A program made the position numbers and the translations under genes. Shown here one piece after another: positions 1 to 11,785 of a stretch of DNA of 64,000 nucleotides (its first letter is position 1; the number at the start of each line of letters is the position of its first letter). This DNA is from Pegea sp. RAD2-039 (Eukaryota > Chordata > Thaliacea > Salpida > Salpidae). The notes below the pieces were generated by a model. That model made no database searches, had not been told where the DNA came from, and worked only from the letters and a program-made list of their open reading frames with translations. The stretch is from the NCBI GenBank assembly GCA_034620365.1, contig JAQGEQ010000299.1:992001-1056000 (forward strand). The letters are read 5' to 3'.

Positions 1-1071
1 TCAACACTTCTAGGAGACTCAAAACTCCAAACTTAAAGCTGGTGTTAGAACCTCAATTTTTGTATGGTTGTTTTTTAGTTGTTTACTTTATTTTTGAAAC
101 AACTACTTCAGTAAACTCAAGTTCAAAACCATGTAAAACAAATGAATAAATGATAACCAATATAAATATTCAAAATTAATTACTAAGTAAAACTTCTCTA
201 CTAGTATAAAAATTTGGTTGTTCAAAAAATAATTGTACACTTTCAAAGTCTTCATAAATGGATAGAAGATTGTAAGTTTTACTCAATCAATTTCAAGTTT
301 ATAGCTTATTTGTAATTCTTATTATTCTCTAATATCTTATATATCGGCCTATTTGAAAGATTTGACAGTTTTTAAGATCAAAATACAACCGACTGTTTAA
401 AATAAACGTTTCTAATAATCTTTTTAAAATCAAATACTTATTTCAAATTATTACATAAACGTCATAAGAATAAATACAGATTTTTACAGTTTATTTTTTA
501 ATAAAAATCGTTAAATTTTAGTATAATTTACAAAAGTTTATATAAAATAAATGATTGTACGTTCTTAAATGTTGCTTAAATTTTATGAAAAAAATAATTC
601 CAACGATGTTGTTAATTAAACAAGAAACAACAAATATTAAATAAATTCTTATGTTTTTATGTCAATAACTTTCCTTTTTTGTTATTTAAACCAAATATAA
701 TTAACTAACCACAGTCCCCAAAACAACTTTGAAGAAACCGGTACTAAAATACATCTTTTTTAACATTTATTTTAAGGAATTACATTTGAGAAAAAATTAT
801 TGTTAAGAAAGTGCAAAAAGGTAAAAACTGTGCGATTAAAATTACAAAATTCTAAACAAACGAAAAAAGTTTTATTTTTATTTCTAAATAAAAACACAAG
901 GCTAATAATATTATTAAAAGTTAGAAAAGAAACTTTGATAACATTCCTGTATAACTTTGCTAATATTTGATGTATAGGCGTGACACTTTTTTAAACAAAT
1001 TTCATATTATTCACAAAAGTCAGCAATTATTCGAGGTATATATACTTCATTCATCACAAAGTCAATCCGAA
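1..1071. other. AT-rich noncoding stretch at the window edge
   Basis: This is very AT-rich sequence downstream of the first SLC10 gene, whose stop codon is at 1072-1074 on the minus strand. The part next to 1072 is presumably the 3' UTR of that gene. I see no exon with splice sites, no RNA gene and no clear repeat here. Confidence 0.5.
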
Positions 1072-4000
1072 CTAAATTCGATCTTGAGTATTAACAAAAT
1101 TATTTTTATCAACATCGTTTTTAAAGTGTTCATTTTCGATTCCTTCTAAACCCAGGGTATTAATATTAGCTTTCACATTTTCTCGTTCAGCAAACTTTAA
1201 TTTATTTTCATTTTCAATTTCTTCAGTTTCCTCGCTAAAATATCCCTGAAGACAAAACATGCAAGTCTTAAGAAACAAGAATTACTTTAACTACTAACCT
1301 TAGCTATCATTATTTTATAAAAAATGATAACAATTATAGAATATCCAATTTGAAAAATGTAGTAGAACAACGGAAACAGAATCATTTGTCCGATTAGTAT
1401 AATTGGAAATGATCCGTTGATTACAGCTGAGCACACTGTCGCATTTTGAAGAGCTACTTCTGTTGCAACTGTTCTTCGAACTCTATGATTTAGTTTAAAG
1501 TAAGGAATACTTGTCAATGCATATCCAAGTACAAAACCAATCAATGGCATAAGTATTGCTACCTGCAAGCATCAGTTTTAGTTATTTTCATTTCGGGTTT
1601 CTGCACAACAACAAAATTTACCACTATAGTTTGCCAAGTAAATATCCACACAATCTTCCTTACAATTGTACCAACAATAGCTACCGTAAGAATGCCAACA
1701 GAGCCGAAGGCGATGCACACCTAATGATAAGAATTTTTAAATAACTGATACTTTTGAAGATTGTATAAGTTACTTTAGAAATAATTGTTGATACACGAAT
1801 TGGTGCTTTTGAATATATTATCATTCCTACCACTATAGGAGGAATTAAACTGGCCAAAGTTATTCCTTTGAAAAAATTGTTGATTAAAATTGTCAATTTC
1901 GGATTACAGAGAAATCGACAAAGATTTATTTACCAACACTATCAAAAGGAACAACAAGTTCTTCGTTGCTTGTTTGTGAGAATACCCATAGCCAAAATGG
2001 CATTGTTCCTAAAGATAGTAATGAAGTGGTTCCCGTCATAGCAACACTAATTAATGACGTTAATTCATCTACTTTGGAATCAGTCAATCAACTGACCTTA
2101 GATCGATAATTCCGCCCATCCAATACACAACTACATTACTAGTTGATCCTCCAGGCGATGCACCTTGAATCACAACACTTAAGTTGACTGGAAATGGAAC
2201 AGAAAAAATTTCAATCAATGCCCAAGCCACCACTGAAATTAAAGAAAAATTTAGTTGTTTTCTAGATTAGTTGAATTTTTGTATATTTTAAACAGCTTAC
2301 ATGGTATCAACAGCAGCTGTGTTAGAACACCAATCAGATATGCAGCTGGATTTCTTATGTACTTGATAATTGCTTTTATATCAACAGAGCATCCAATTCC
2401 TAACATTCCAATGCATGTTGCTGTTCTGTTAAATCATCAAATGTATTAAAAAGGATTTATTTGAAGAATTAAAAGCATACAATATGAATATGCTTTTCAG
2501 GTTATAGGTTATTTTCTATTTATTGAGACTAATAAGCTGTAATAAAATTATTTCTACTAAGTGATTGTCAATTACTTGAGATAGATTATTCTATTTGGAT
2601 AAGAAATCGATTTAAAGTTTTTTTTGGTTTTGTTACAGTAGAAATCCTTGATGAAAAGAAAACTGTGATTGATGTTTTTACTAATTTAGATGAAAGTAAA
2701 ACCTGTGGTGGAATCTACGTTCCAGTAAACAGAAACTAAAGTCCATTTCTGACAAACCATGTTCATCAAAACAAGATGGCAATAACGATTGCCAATCGTG
2801 AAATAAAATTTGTTCCGGTCTGGCAATAGAGCAAAATAAATCCCTCTGTGTGTTTCATCATACTGATGTTAGCGAAAAAATTTATAAAATATTTGATATT
2901 TAAGGACCAGATGAAGCAAATTTATTTCAAATCTTATATTGCCAACAATGTTGCCAAAATCAACGAGCAAATTTCTAGTTTTTCCAAATCAATGGAGAAA
3001 CTAAATGTCTTTACAAAGGAACCTGTCACATGGGCCTAGGTGGATGGTGATCCCGGTTCCGACAAGAATGCTAGCATGGTGCAACGTTTTGCCAAGAAGG
3101 TCATCGACACGCACAAAAAACTTACTTTAGATCGTAAAAACAGAGTAAACAATATCATCATCTTTAATGTTTTTGATGCTAATAAAAATGGTGACAATAA
3201 ATTGTTTAATCAAATGTGCTCTCAAAGACTTGTTTTTGTGGACTTTTCAGGGGTATCTATGACCAGACTTAGAGCAAAGACTTCAGATCATCAAAAATCG
3301 CTGAAAGTGTCCTTTTAGGAAAGTTGGAACAAACGATGCTTTTCTGAAAAATCTCTTGCCAAGCTTTGCAGACTAAAATGTGTGAAGATGACCACCTGAA
3401 AACGGAAGCGGCAAATAGCCACTGGTCCCACTTTTTTGCATCTTCTTCTCACACAATTGTGAATACCATCTTTCCAGTCAAGAATGTCGGTTCACAGAAG
3501 ACCACAATCAAATCTTGCAAGCAAAAAGAGGAATCTTCTATAACATTATGTATGTTCTTCAACAGGTGGTCGATTAACAGCAAAGTTTTCCAATTGAAAG
3601 CTCTTTTTCATTTTAAAGATTACGTGAGACTTGTTTTTATTTCTGAAACTTGGTTGAAACTGTTGTATCCTGATTATTTTCTAGTTGACGTAACTTTTCT
3701 ATGTTTTGTAGTTACTCAAGGTTAACTAAAATCGTTGAAGAGTTGATAAGGAAATTCATAACTTTTTATTGTCAACAAAAAACCACATTTGCCCAGATAT
3801 TTTAGAAATTTACAACATTTAAAAAACCTCCTATACAGACAAACTAAAACAGACCCTTCTATCAAATCTCTGTACAAAGATCTTTGTATAGTTTACAAGA
3901 AATCTATTTATTAATTCTATTTAGAAAGAAAAAGTCCAGTTTTATCTTCACCTTGCAAGAAAACATTTTTTGGTTTCATAAATCGCAAGCTTAAGGCGAG

Positions 4001-5753
4001 ATCTCAAATACCTCCCTTACTTGATAACAGCGACCAGCTTGGGATGGATCCAGAGAATAAAGCTGAATTGCTAAACAATCAATTTAATAGTGTTTTTATA
4101 ACCGATGATGGCAATACTCCTTCTCTCTCCTACTCCGACATTCTTACAAATGTCTCTGAGTTGGTAGATCTTGACATAACGGTCGATATGGTAACTAAGG
4201 CTATTTTGCTTATAAAATCATCAGTTTCCAATACCCCAGATGAGATCCCAGCTTTTTTTAAGAAAAAATACTTACTCTTTATCACTACCTTTATCACTAA
4301 TCTTTAACATCATTCTTAGGCGAGGAAGAGTTCAAGAAATTTAAAAGAAAGCTATTATTACTCCAATTCATAAAAATGGTTCCAGAAAAACCGCTCTTAA
4401 TTACAGACCAGCTTCACCGACTTCAGTTATCTGAAGAACTCAAGAGCATATCATTCACAATCATATGACCAGTCATTTGATGAGGCACCATCTAATATCT
4501 GATGTCCAGCATGGCTTTTTGAAATGGTGATCTTTCCTGACCCAACATTTCAATTTTCTTAATGAGCTTACTGCTCATTACGAATGTAATACTTCTTGTG
4601 ACATCATATATCTCTATTTTGCTATAGCGTTTTATTCTGTCTCACACAACGAGCTCATTATTGTTTTATAAAAATTAAAAGTCAGCATCTTCATCTTAAA
4701 GTGGATTGAAGATTACTTATTAGGTGAAATTCAATAAACTCTTGTAGAAAGATCTTTATTTACTACTTTTTCTACTAGTCAAGTCACTAGTGGTGTTCTT
4801 CAGGGCTCCGTTCTGGGTCTTTTTCTCTTTCTAATTTTGATTGAAGACCTTGTCAGAAGACTAACAGTAGTAGATGATGTCAGAGTGTTTGTGTATGCAG
4901 ATGACATCAAGCTATTATCTTGCAATCCTTCAAAACTTCAAACAACTCTACAAGTTGTAGAAAACTGCCATGTGAACTTGCAGCTCAGAATTCAGTCTAC
5001 AAAGTCTGAACTTAGACTTTCTACCGTAGACCAGCCGCAAATTCCTTAAACCAATATTCCATCCATGGATTTATAATTCAACGAATATCTTCGGTTCTAG
5101 AACTTGAAATTACCCTATCATCTGACTTTAAATGGCACAATTATGTTTCCAAAATCTTTGGAAGTTCAATCAACTCTGTCTACCTCATAATAAAAACCCT
5201 TAATTCAGAGGATCTATACTTCTTTATCAATCTCTTCAAATTGTACGTACACATCTTGAATACAATGTCAGTACATAGATGCCATATAAAGTTAGTGATA
5301 TAAAAAAGTAGCATCTTTTCAGACAGCATTTACGAGATTGGTTTGCAGGAAACTTAATATTAAATACGAGAGTTATAAGCATCGTCTTAGATTCTTAAAT
5401 TTAGATACTTCGGAAATTCGACGGATTAAATACAACTTAATTCTTGTTTTAGAAATTATCCACAATTTAATTGCTCTTAAATTTAATACTTTCTTTTCCA
5501 TTATTACTTCCCTCAAGTTATATCGGCTAAGACGAAACATACTACATATCTTATAAATACCATGTATTATTTTTTTCTTTCTATAATTCCAAATTATTTA
5601 TTATTTGTGATTTTGTCTTAGTAAGAGATGCTTTTTCATAATAATAATAAATAATAATAGTAAATTCACCTACTTTACACTATTGTAATGAAAAAATAGA
5701 AAAACTTACGTTGTGCAAATAAAGATGATATCATTTATCTTTTGGTCTGACAT
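1072..5753 (-). CDS. SLC10-family sodium-dependent transporter, copy A (8 exons)
   Basis: Predicted multi-pass membrane transporter of the sodium/bile acid cotransporter family; the substrate cannot be told. Exons on the minus strand: 5710-5753, 2301-2425, 2097-2232, 1934-2046, 1774-1865, 1622-1720, 1299-1562, 1072-1245. They join in phase to 348 residues, close to the usual 350. Family marks are the QGASPGGSTSN segment (the conserved PGG-x-SN), DLSVAMTGTTSLLSLGTMP, and RRTVATEVALQN, whose Glu and Gln four apart match the sodium-site residues of SLC10. The start is the only ATG before the conserved NDIIF segment. Introns 2-7 are short, but intron 1 is 3.28 kb because a LINE lies in it in antisense. 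The frame is intact. The charged, presumably cytosolic C-terminal tail (57 residues) differs completely from that of copy B. Family assignment is firm; the first exon rests on similarity to copy B and a good donor. Confidence 0.85.
2600..5662 (+). mobile_element. Decayed non-LTR retrotransposon (LINE, CR1/L2/Jockey-like)
   Basis: Pieces in the order expected of a two-ORF LINE read on the plus strand with many stops and frame changes. An ORF1-like coiled segment lies near 2850-3320 (RKNRVNNIIIFNVFD). An endonuclease-like FISETWL is near 3640. Reverse transcriptase pieces follow: NYRPAS near 4400, VTSGVLQGSVLG near 4790, and the catalytic FVYADDIKLL near 4890. A C-terminal stretch comes near 5340-5550. 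The 3' end is followed by a short AAT-rich tail, as in L2/CR1-type elements. It is too short between endonuclease and RT to be complete and is not autonomous. It lies inside intron 1 of the SLC10 copy A gene, antisense to it. The outer limits are approximate and the exact clade is uncertain. Confidence 0.85.
5638..5660 (+). repeat. AAT microsatellite tail of the LINE
   Basis: A short run of AAT repeats right after the last reverse-transcriptase-derived sequence. This is the kind of simple 3' tail left by CR1/L2-type retrotransposons, so it probably marks the 3' end of the insertion. Confidence 0.6.
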
Positions 5754-8100
5754 CTTTCTAATATCAAGATAATTTTTAGTTAATTTTAGCTACTTTTTTA
5801 TTAACTTATATATTAGTTTTAATAATTCTGAAAATAAATAATTTAGTAAATTTTATCAAGTTAACCAGGAAAACCTGTAAGACAGAATTTCTTATATTGT
5901 GGAACCAACTTTCAATCATTACGAGTTTTCTAAATTTAAAAAAAATATATTTTTCTTTTTATATTTTGTTATTAAAAATTTAAACATCAATAAAACTTCG
6001 AAAAGTCTATCTAGCAAAAAAATTGAAAGCTAAACCTTCATGTAACAGAAGCTGCTTGCTTGATAAATGCCACTTCATTTTCTTTCTTTTTCCCTTAAAA
6101 ACAGGGAGTTTGTGTAATCTACAAACTTACCTTTTATGATGACGTATAAATCATAACAAGAGCACTTTTCTTTCAATGCAACCTGATATTGGTTTTAAGC
6201 ACTTCAAAGCTTTTGCTAAGAATTGCTCATACAAGGTAGCCAACATTCTCAAAAACCTAAATTTCTATCATTGATTTACAACTTTTACTTTACTTTAAAT
6301 ATAAACCATTTTTTTGTAAAATATTAAAATAGTATTTTAAACTTATCTTTGACTTATAAGAATTAAAAGTATCAATTTAAATATGATAATGTAATATGAG
6401 GTAATATATACTGTAATATATACAAGTTTTATCATCAAAGAGCTGGACTTAATTAATTAAATCATTTTCTTTTAATGCTTCTATTGATTTAAAAAGGTGA
6501 AATTTAAGCTGATATTTGAAATGAATAAAAGTTAAACTTTGGTTTATTTAAGAACTTTTGCTTGAGTTGTTTGTTATTTGAAAGAAATACTTTTGAAAAG
6601 TCAATAACAATTTAGGTCACTTGAGAAGTAGAATAATAGACTACTGTTTACTTTTGATGATAATTCTTGTCATGGTGAAAAGTTGTATTTCAGAAATACC
6701 AGGTTACTTTAAACGTGTTGAAAATGTTAATTGGAAAAAGAAGTAGCTTTTCAAATAATATTCCTCTGATCGGTAAAACCGATACTCTTGTTAAAAGTTT
6801 TTATTAATAGTAATAAACTTTTCTTGTTAATTATACATTATACTAAACATAAAAATTCACTATCTTCTTTAAAATTGTTTAAAAAATATGATTTAAGTTA
6901 TATTTTTAATAAGTGTTGTATAATACTGCCAGTCTTTTTCACTTATTTTGAATTGTTGATTCACAATTTATATTTTACTTATGGTTTTACGTTGTTCCTA
7001 TTTTTCTAGATTTACTTATGTTGAATTGGTACTTACGACCTTTTAATCATTGTTTACGTCGTTTTATGTTCGCTATAAGAGCTGAATATGTTGTCATCTG
7101 TAACTATGCATTGAATAAAATAAATCAATGTTAAATTTGTTATTTTGCAACTTGTTTTTACCTTTTTATTATATTTTTAAGTGAAATCAAAGCTGAGATA
7201 AGACTAGTTGAGTAAATTTAATATCCTCAGCCTGTAACTGTTCGGACAACAACCACTTTGATTGCAACACACTTTTCTCAAAAATAAATCTTTAACTTTG
7301 TGATGAAGAATGCTTAGGACCTATTTTAGTGTTTGTATGTTTATTTTTCACTGAAACAAACCTTGTAAGTATAAAGAATAAGTAAACGGTTTTTAATTAC
7401 CTTTCTTAAATCTTTTTAAACTTATTTGCAATTCATCTCTGACATTTAAATTATTCCAACAAAAAAAATACTTATAATTTATATTCTCAAAGTAATTACA
7501 GTCTCTGAAATCATTTTAACTATTCAAAAATAATATAAAACCATTTTTCCTATATTTAAGATCCATACATTTTAATTAAAACGACTTATTAAAGAGTATG
7601 AAAAAGTTACATGAGAAAGCGTACCTCTAAAACCTTGCTGACAGTGTATATTATAAAATTTTATAACTTGATTAAAAACTAATATTTTTATCTATAAAAA
7701 TCAAATAAAGTAATCAGATTTTTAAGTGATATTTAAAATATCAAAAAGTTGCAGGTTATACAGCTACATATATACTAACAAGCTGACTTTGTTTTTATTA
7801 ACTGTTACAAGCCGTACAAATACAGAAACACTTCAACTAATAATTAGAAGACTTATTTTTATTCAGAGCTGCCGCATGCTTTAAGTAAATTTAAAAAATA
7901 CTCCAAAGCAGAAATAAGTGTAATTTGTGTATTATTCTTTGTATTGTCTGGCAGAAGTTCAAGTTCTAAAATGGTCTATAGTATTGACTAATGAAAAGAT
8001 TGAAAGTTGATAAAAGAAGACTTGCGTTAAAAAAGGGTTAAGAATCCATTAAAAAAAACTTTATCTAAGTTTAAACTACACCAATAGCAAAACTTCAGAT
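5754..8100. other. Intergenic, AT-rich; upstream of SLC10 copy A
   Basis: Between the first exon of copy A and the stop codon of copy B, both on the minus strand. It should hold the promoter of copy A and the 3' UTR of copy B. Only short chance reading frames occur. I see no further exon, and no similarity to the region upstream of copy B. Confidence 0.5.
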
Positions 8101-9572
8101 TTATAACTTCTCTTGGTGAATTACAACCGTATTCTCGTGTTCAAAAGCTTCATTGCCAACTCCTTTAATTACGTTCACACTAACTTTTCTATCTTCACCT
8201 TTAGACATTCTCAAGTTCATTTCATTTTCAATTTCTTCAGTTTCCTCGCTAAAATATCCCTGAAAACAAAACATGCAAGTCTTAAGAAACAAGAATTACT
8301 TTGACTACTAACCTTAGCTTTCATTATTTTATAAAAAATGATAACAATTATAGAATATCCAATTTGAAAAATGTAGTAGAACAACGGAAACAGAATCATT
8401 TGTCCGATTAGCATAATTGGAAATGATCCGTTGATTACAGCTGAGCACACTGTCGCATTTTGAAGAGCTACTTCTGTTGCAACTGTTCTTCGAACTCTAT
8501 GATTTAGTTTAAAGTAAGGAATACTTGTCAATGCATATCCAAGTACAAAACCAATCAATGGCATAAGTATTGCTACCTGCAAGCATCAGTTTTAGTTATT
8601 TTCATTTCGGGTTTCTGCACAACAACAAAATTTACCACTATAGTTTGCCAAGTAAATATCCACACAATCTTCCTTACAATTGTACCAACAATAGCTACCG
8701 TAAGAATGCCAACAGAGCCGAAGGCGATGCACACCTAATGATAAGAATTTTTAAATAACTGATACTTTCGAAGATTGTATAAGTTACTTTAGAAATAATT
8801 GTTGATACACGAATAGGTGCTTTTGAGTATATTATCATTCCTACCACTATAGGAGGAATTAAACTGGCCAAAGTTATTCCTTTGAAAAAATTGTTGATTA
8901 AAATTGTCAATTTGGGATTACAGAGAAATCGACAAAGATTTATTTACCAACACTATCAAAAGGAACAACAAGTTCTTCGTTGCTTGTTTGTGAGAATACC
9001 CATAGCCAAAATGGCATTGTTCCTAAAGATAGTAATGAAGTGGTTCCCGTCATAGCAACACTAATTAATGACGTTAATTCATCTACTTTCGAATCAGTCA
9101 ATCAACTGACCTTAGATCGATAATTCCGCCCATCCAATACACAACTACATTACTAGTTGATCCTCCAGGCGATGCACCTTGAATCACAACACTTAAGTTG
9201 ACTGGAAATGGAACAGAAAAAATTTCAATCAATGCCCAAGCCATCACTGAAATTAAAGAAAATGAAGCAGATAGTATTGATGTTAGACAAATTCTCTATT
9301 CAAATTTATTTCTTAATTCTAAGGATAGTTCAATCATATTATCAATTTACATGGTACTATTAAAATTTGTGTAAGAACACCAATGAGATACGCAGCTGGA
9401 TTTCTTATGTACTTGATAATTGCTTTTATATCAACAGAGCATCCAATTCCTAGCATTCCAATGCATGTTGCTGTTCTGTTAAATGATCAGTTTTAAAAAT
9501 AAAGTTAAAGAAATAAAAAACTTACGTTGTGCATGCAAAGATGATGTCATTGATTTTTGCTATGCTCGACAT
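8101..9572 (-). CDS. SLC10-family sodium-dependent transporter, copy B (8 exons)
   Basis: Second SLC10 gene in the same orientation as copy A. Exons on the minus strand: 9526-9572, 9351-9475, 9111-9246, 8948-9060, 8788-8879, 8636-8734, 8313-8576, 8101-8259. They join to 344 residues. All introns are short (the first is 50 bp). The protein carries the same family marks as copy A, the PGG-x-SN motif and the ATEVALQN sodium-site segment, and has about nine or ten hydrophobic segments. Exons 3-7 and the introns between them are about 99% identical to copy A, while intron 2, the 3' half of exon 2, the N-terminus (MSSIAK against MSDQ) and the last about 40 residues differ. This pattern suggests recent gene conversion over an older duplication. 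The tail ends in VVIHQEKL. No substrate can be inferred. Confidence 0.9.
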
Positions 9573-11785
9573 TATTCTTTGTTAATATCAGTTGATTAAA
9601 ACAATTTGCATAAAAAAGTCTCCAGTTTTTCACAACCTATAAATAAATCTATTTTTATAAAAGCGTGTAAAGTGTTGTTAACACCTCAGCACCTAGAATT
9701 AAATTTTAATTTAACGACTGTTCATGATTATACAGCTTTGAAAATCTTTATAAATAACAAATTTATATCATCTGTGTATGAATTACTTTCTGTCATCTTA
9801 TATATAAGCATAACTCTTTTTAAAAGCATTTGACAAAACGTTATTACCTTAGTAAGATAAATTCTTATTATTTAATCGCAAAACTTAACTTTCTCAATCA
9901 TTATAACTTGAGGCTAGACCTTTTTATATAAAAATATTTTTTTTTGTCTGCCTAACAAACTTTTACAATAAAATTATGAATAAAAATATTTCTATTTATT
10001 AAAGTTTTTTTTTTCATTTCTAACTCTGTTATTGACTAATTATTCTCTCTATAGTTTTCTTTCATTTCAATTTTGAAACCTTGCACAATTCGACTGAATA
10101 ACTTAAAGCTTAGTTTACTTAAAAATTTATTTATGATTGAAGAGGAATATACTTTTTTAGATATTTTGATGATCATTCAAGCATGACCTGCTGGTAGCTG
10201 ATTAAAATCATTTTAGAAGCATTTTCTATTTTGAGGACCTTACAGTAATAAATCCAGAATGATTCCTATAAAAAACCCATATATAAACGTAATTGTAATT
10301 GCTTTTGCAGATATAATGCATTTACATTATAATGACATTGTTCTGACAAAATAACATTTTATAAAAAGATAATAAAATGAGACCTATTTTCATCTAAAAC
10401 TAAGAAAATAAATCGTTCAAATTGTTATGAATCTACTGACAAGGAGTTTATAATCGGATTTTCTTTTATAGGGCATTTTAAATGTTTAAAAACGTTTTTT
10501 ATATGTCCACTGTAAACATTCAGTTTACCAGTTTTTTTTTCGAAGTATTTTGATCTTTCCGATATAATAATTGTTTTCATAAAAATTCTTGCTACTTTTA
10601 TAGCATAACTATAAAATATTTTTTAAAAAGAGATTGTTAACATCAAAGCTTTTATTGTTTTTTGTCAAATGTTGACAGAATTTTATTCTAAATCTAACTT
10701 AGAGAAAATTGAGTTATTAAACTGTTTAAACTAACTACTTGTAATATAAACAAGCAATCTGAAAAAAAGCAATATTCTAAAAGTTTAAGATCGTATCTAA
10801 TGATCTATTTAAATAATCTTTTTTTTTGTTATCATATTTATAATATTTGTTTTAATTTATTTTTTAAATCAAACTTTTATCAAAATGTTCTTTTACTATT
10901 TGTAATGTAGAATTGATAGATGAATGAGAAATATTTTAGAGTTTGAAGAAAATTGCTAAACTTATGCTAACCTGTTTATCATCACAACTTTATTTTTTAG
11001 ATCATTGACCTCCAAGTATTTAGTGATGTTGAACCCAAAAAGTGGTTAATTTCGAAAAAAATATATTTTCTGATAAATGAGTTTAAAAACATTAAAATTT
11101 AAAAACAAACTTTTTGGATTGATTGTTAAAAACCCTGACAAAATTCTTTTGTTTGCTTGCAGACAAAGGTAGTAAAATAGGTTTCAGTGAGATTACATTT
11201 TATTCTAAGAATAAAAAAATAACAAAAGTTATTTGATGAAAAAAGGCTTCTTATATAAAAGTTTGGTGTACTGGTGTTGAAGTGTGCAGCAAACAACCAC
11301 AACAATTTGAACACAGCTTCTCGTTTTTATATAATTTAATAAATCAAAATTACACCCAAAAAATAAAATTCTAAACGAAAGAAAGAGTATTTTAAGAGCA
11401 AAAAAATAAAGATAAAGTTACATTAAATGAGTCTAGTAAAATTTAAATAAGAACTAAGTCGACGAACACATGATGGTAATTAGCAAGAAACCAAGCGAAT
11501 TAGTGGAGGAGTATTTAATAAAGATTAAATACAAAAATAAGAATAAAAGTTGTGAATGAAAAGAAGACAAAAATACTGAGATGATTTCACGAATAATAAA
11601 TTAATAACATTCTAGGATCAGTTCTCGAATATGAAAGGACGGAAAAGTGACTTGTGTTTTTAGCTTCATTTATCTCAATTTTTGTTGAAAAATAGAAATT
11701 GGAAGAAAGATAATTTGAAAGATGAGTAATGGGTAAAAGAAGGATTCTTTTTGATATAAATAGAACATCTTTCAAGATCAAGTCT
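9573..11785. other. Intergenic, AT-rich
   Basis: Holds the upstream region of SLC10 copy B and, near 11.1-11.8 kb, the likely 3' UTR of the BIG gene. Composition rises in GC only at the BIG stop codon. No other exon, RNA gene or repeat was recognised. Confidence 0.5.

Noticed and set aside
1072-5753. SLC10 copy A as a pseudogene because of the LINE and the distant first exon
   Set aside because: All eight exons keep splice sites and join in phase to a full-length protein.
6788-7009. Small plus-strand frame rich in Phe, Leu and Tyr
   Set aside because: Typical of chance frames in AT-rich DNA; no splice context or family resemblance.
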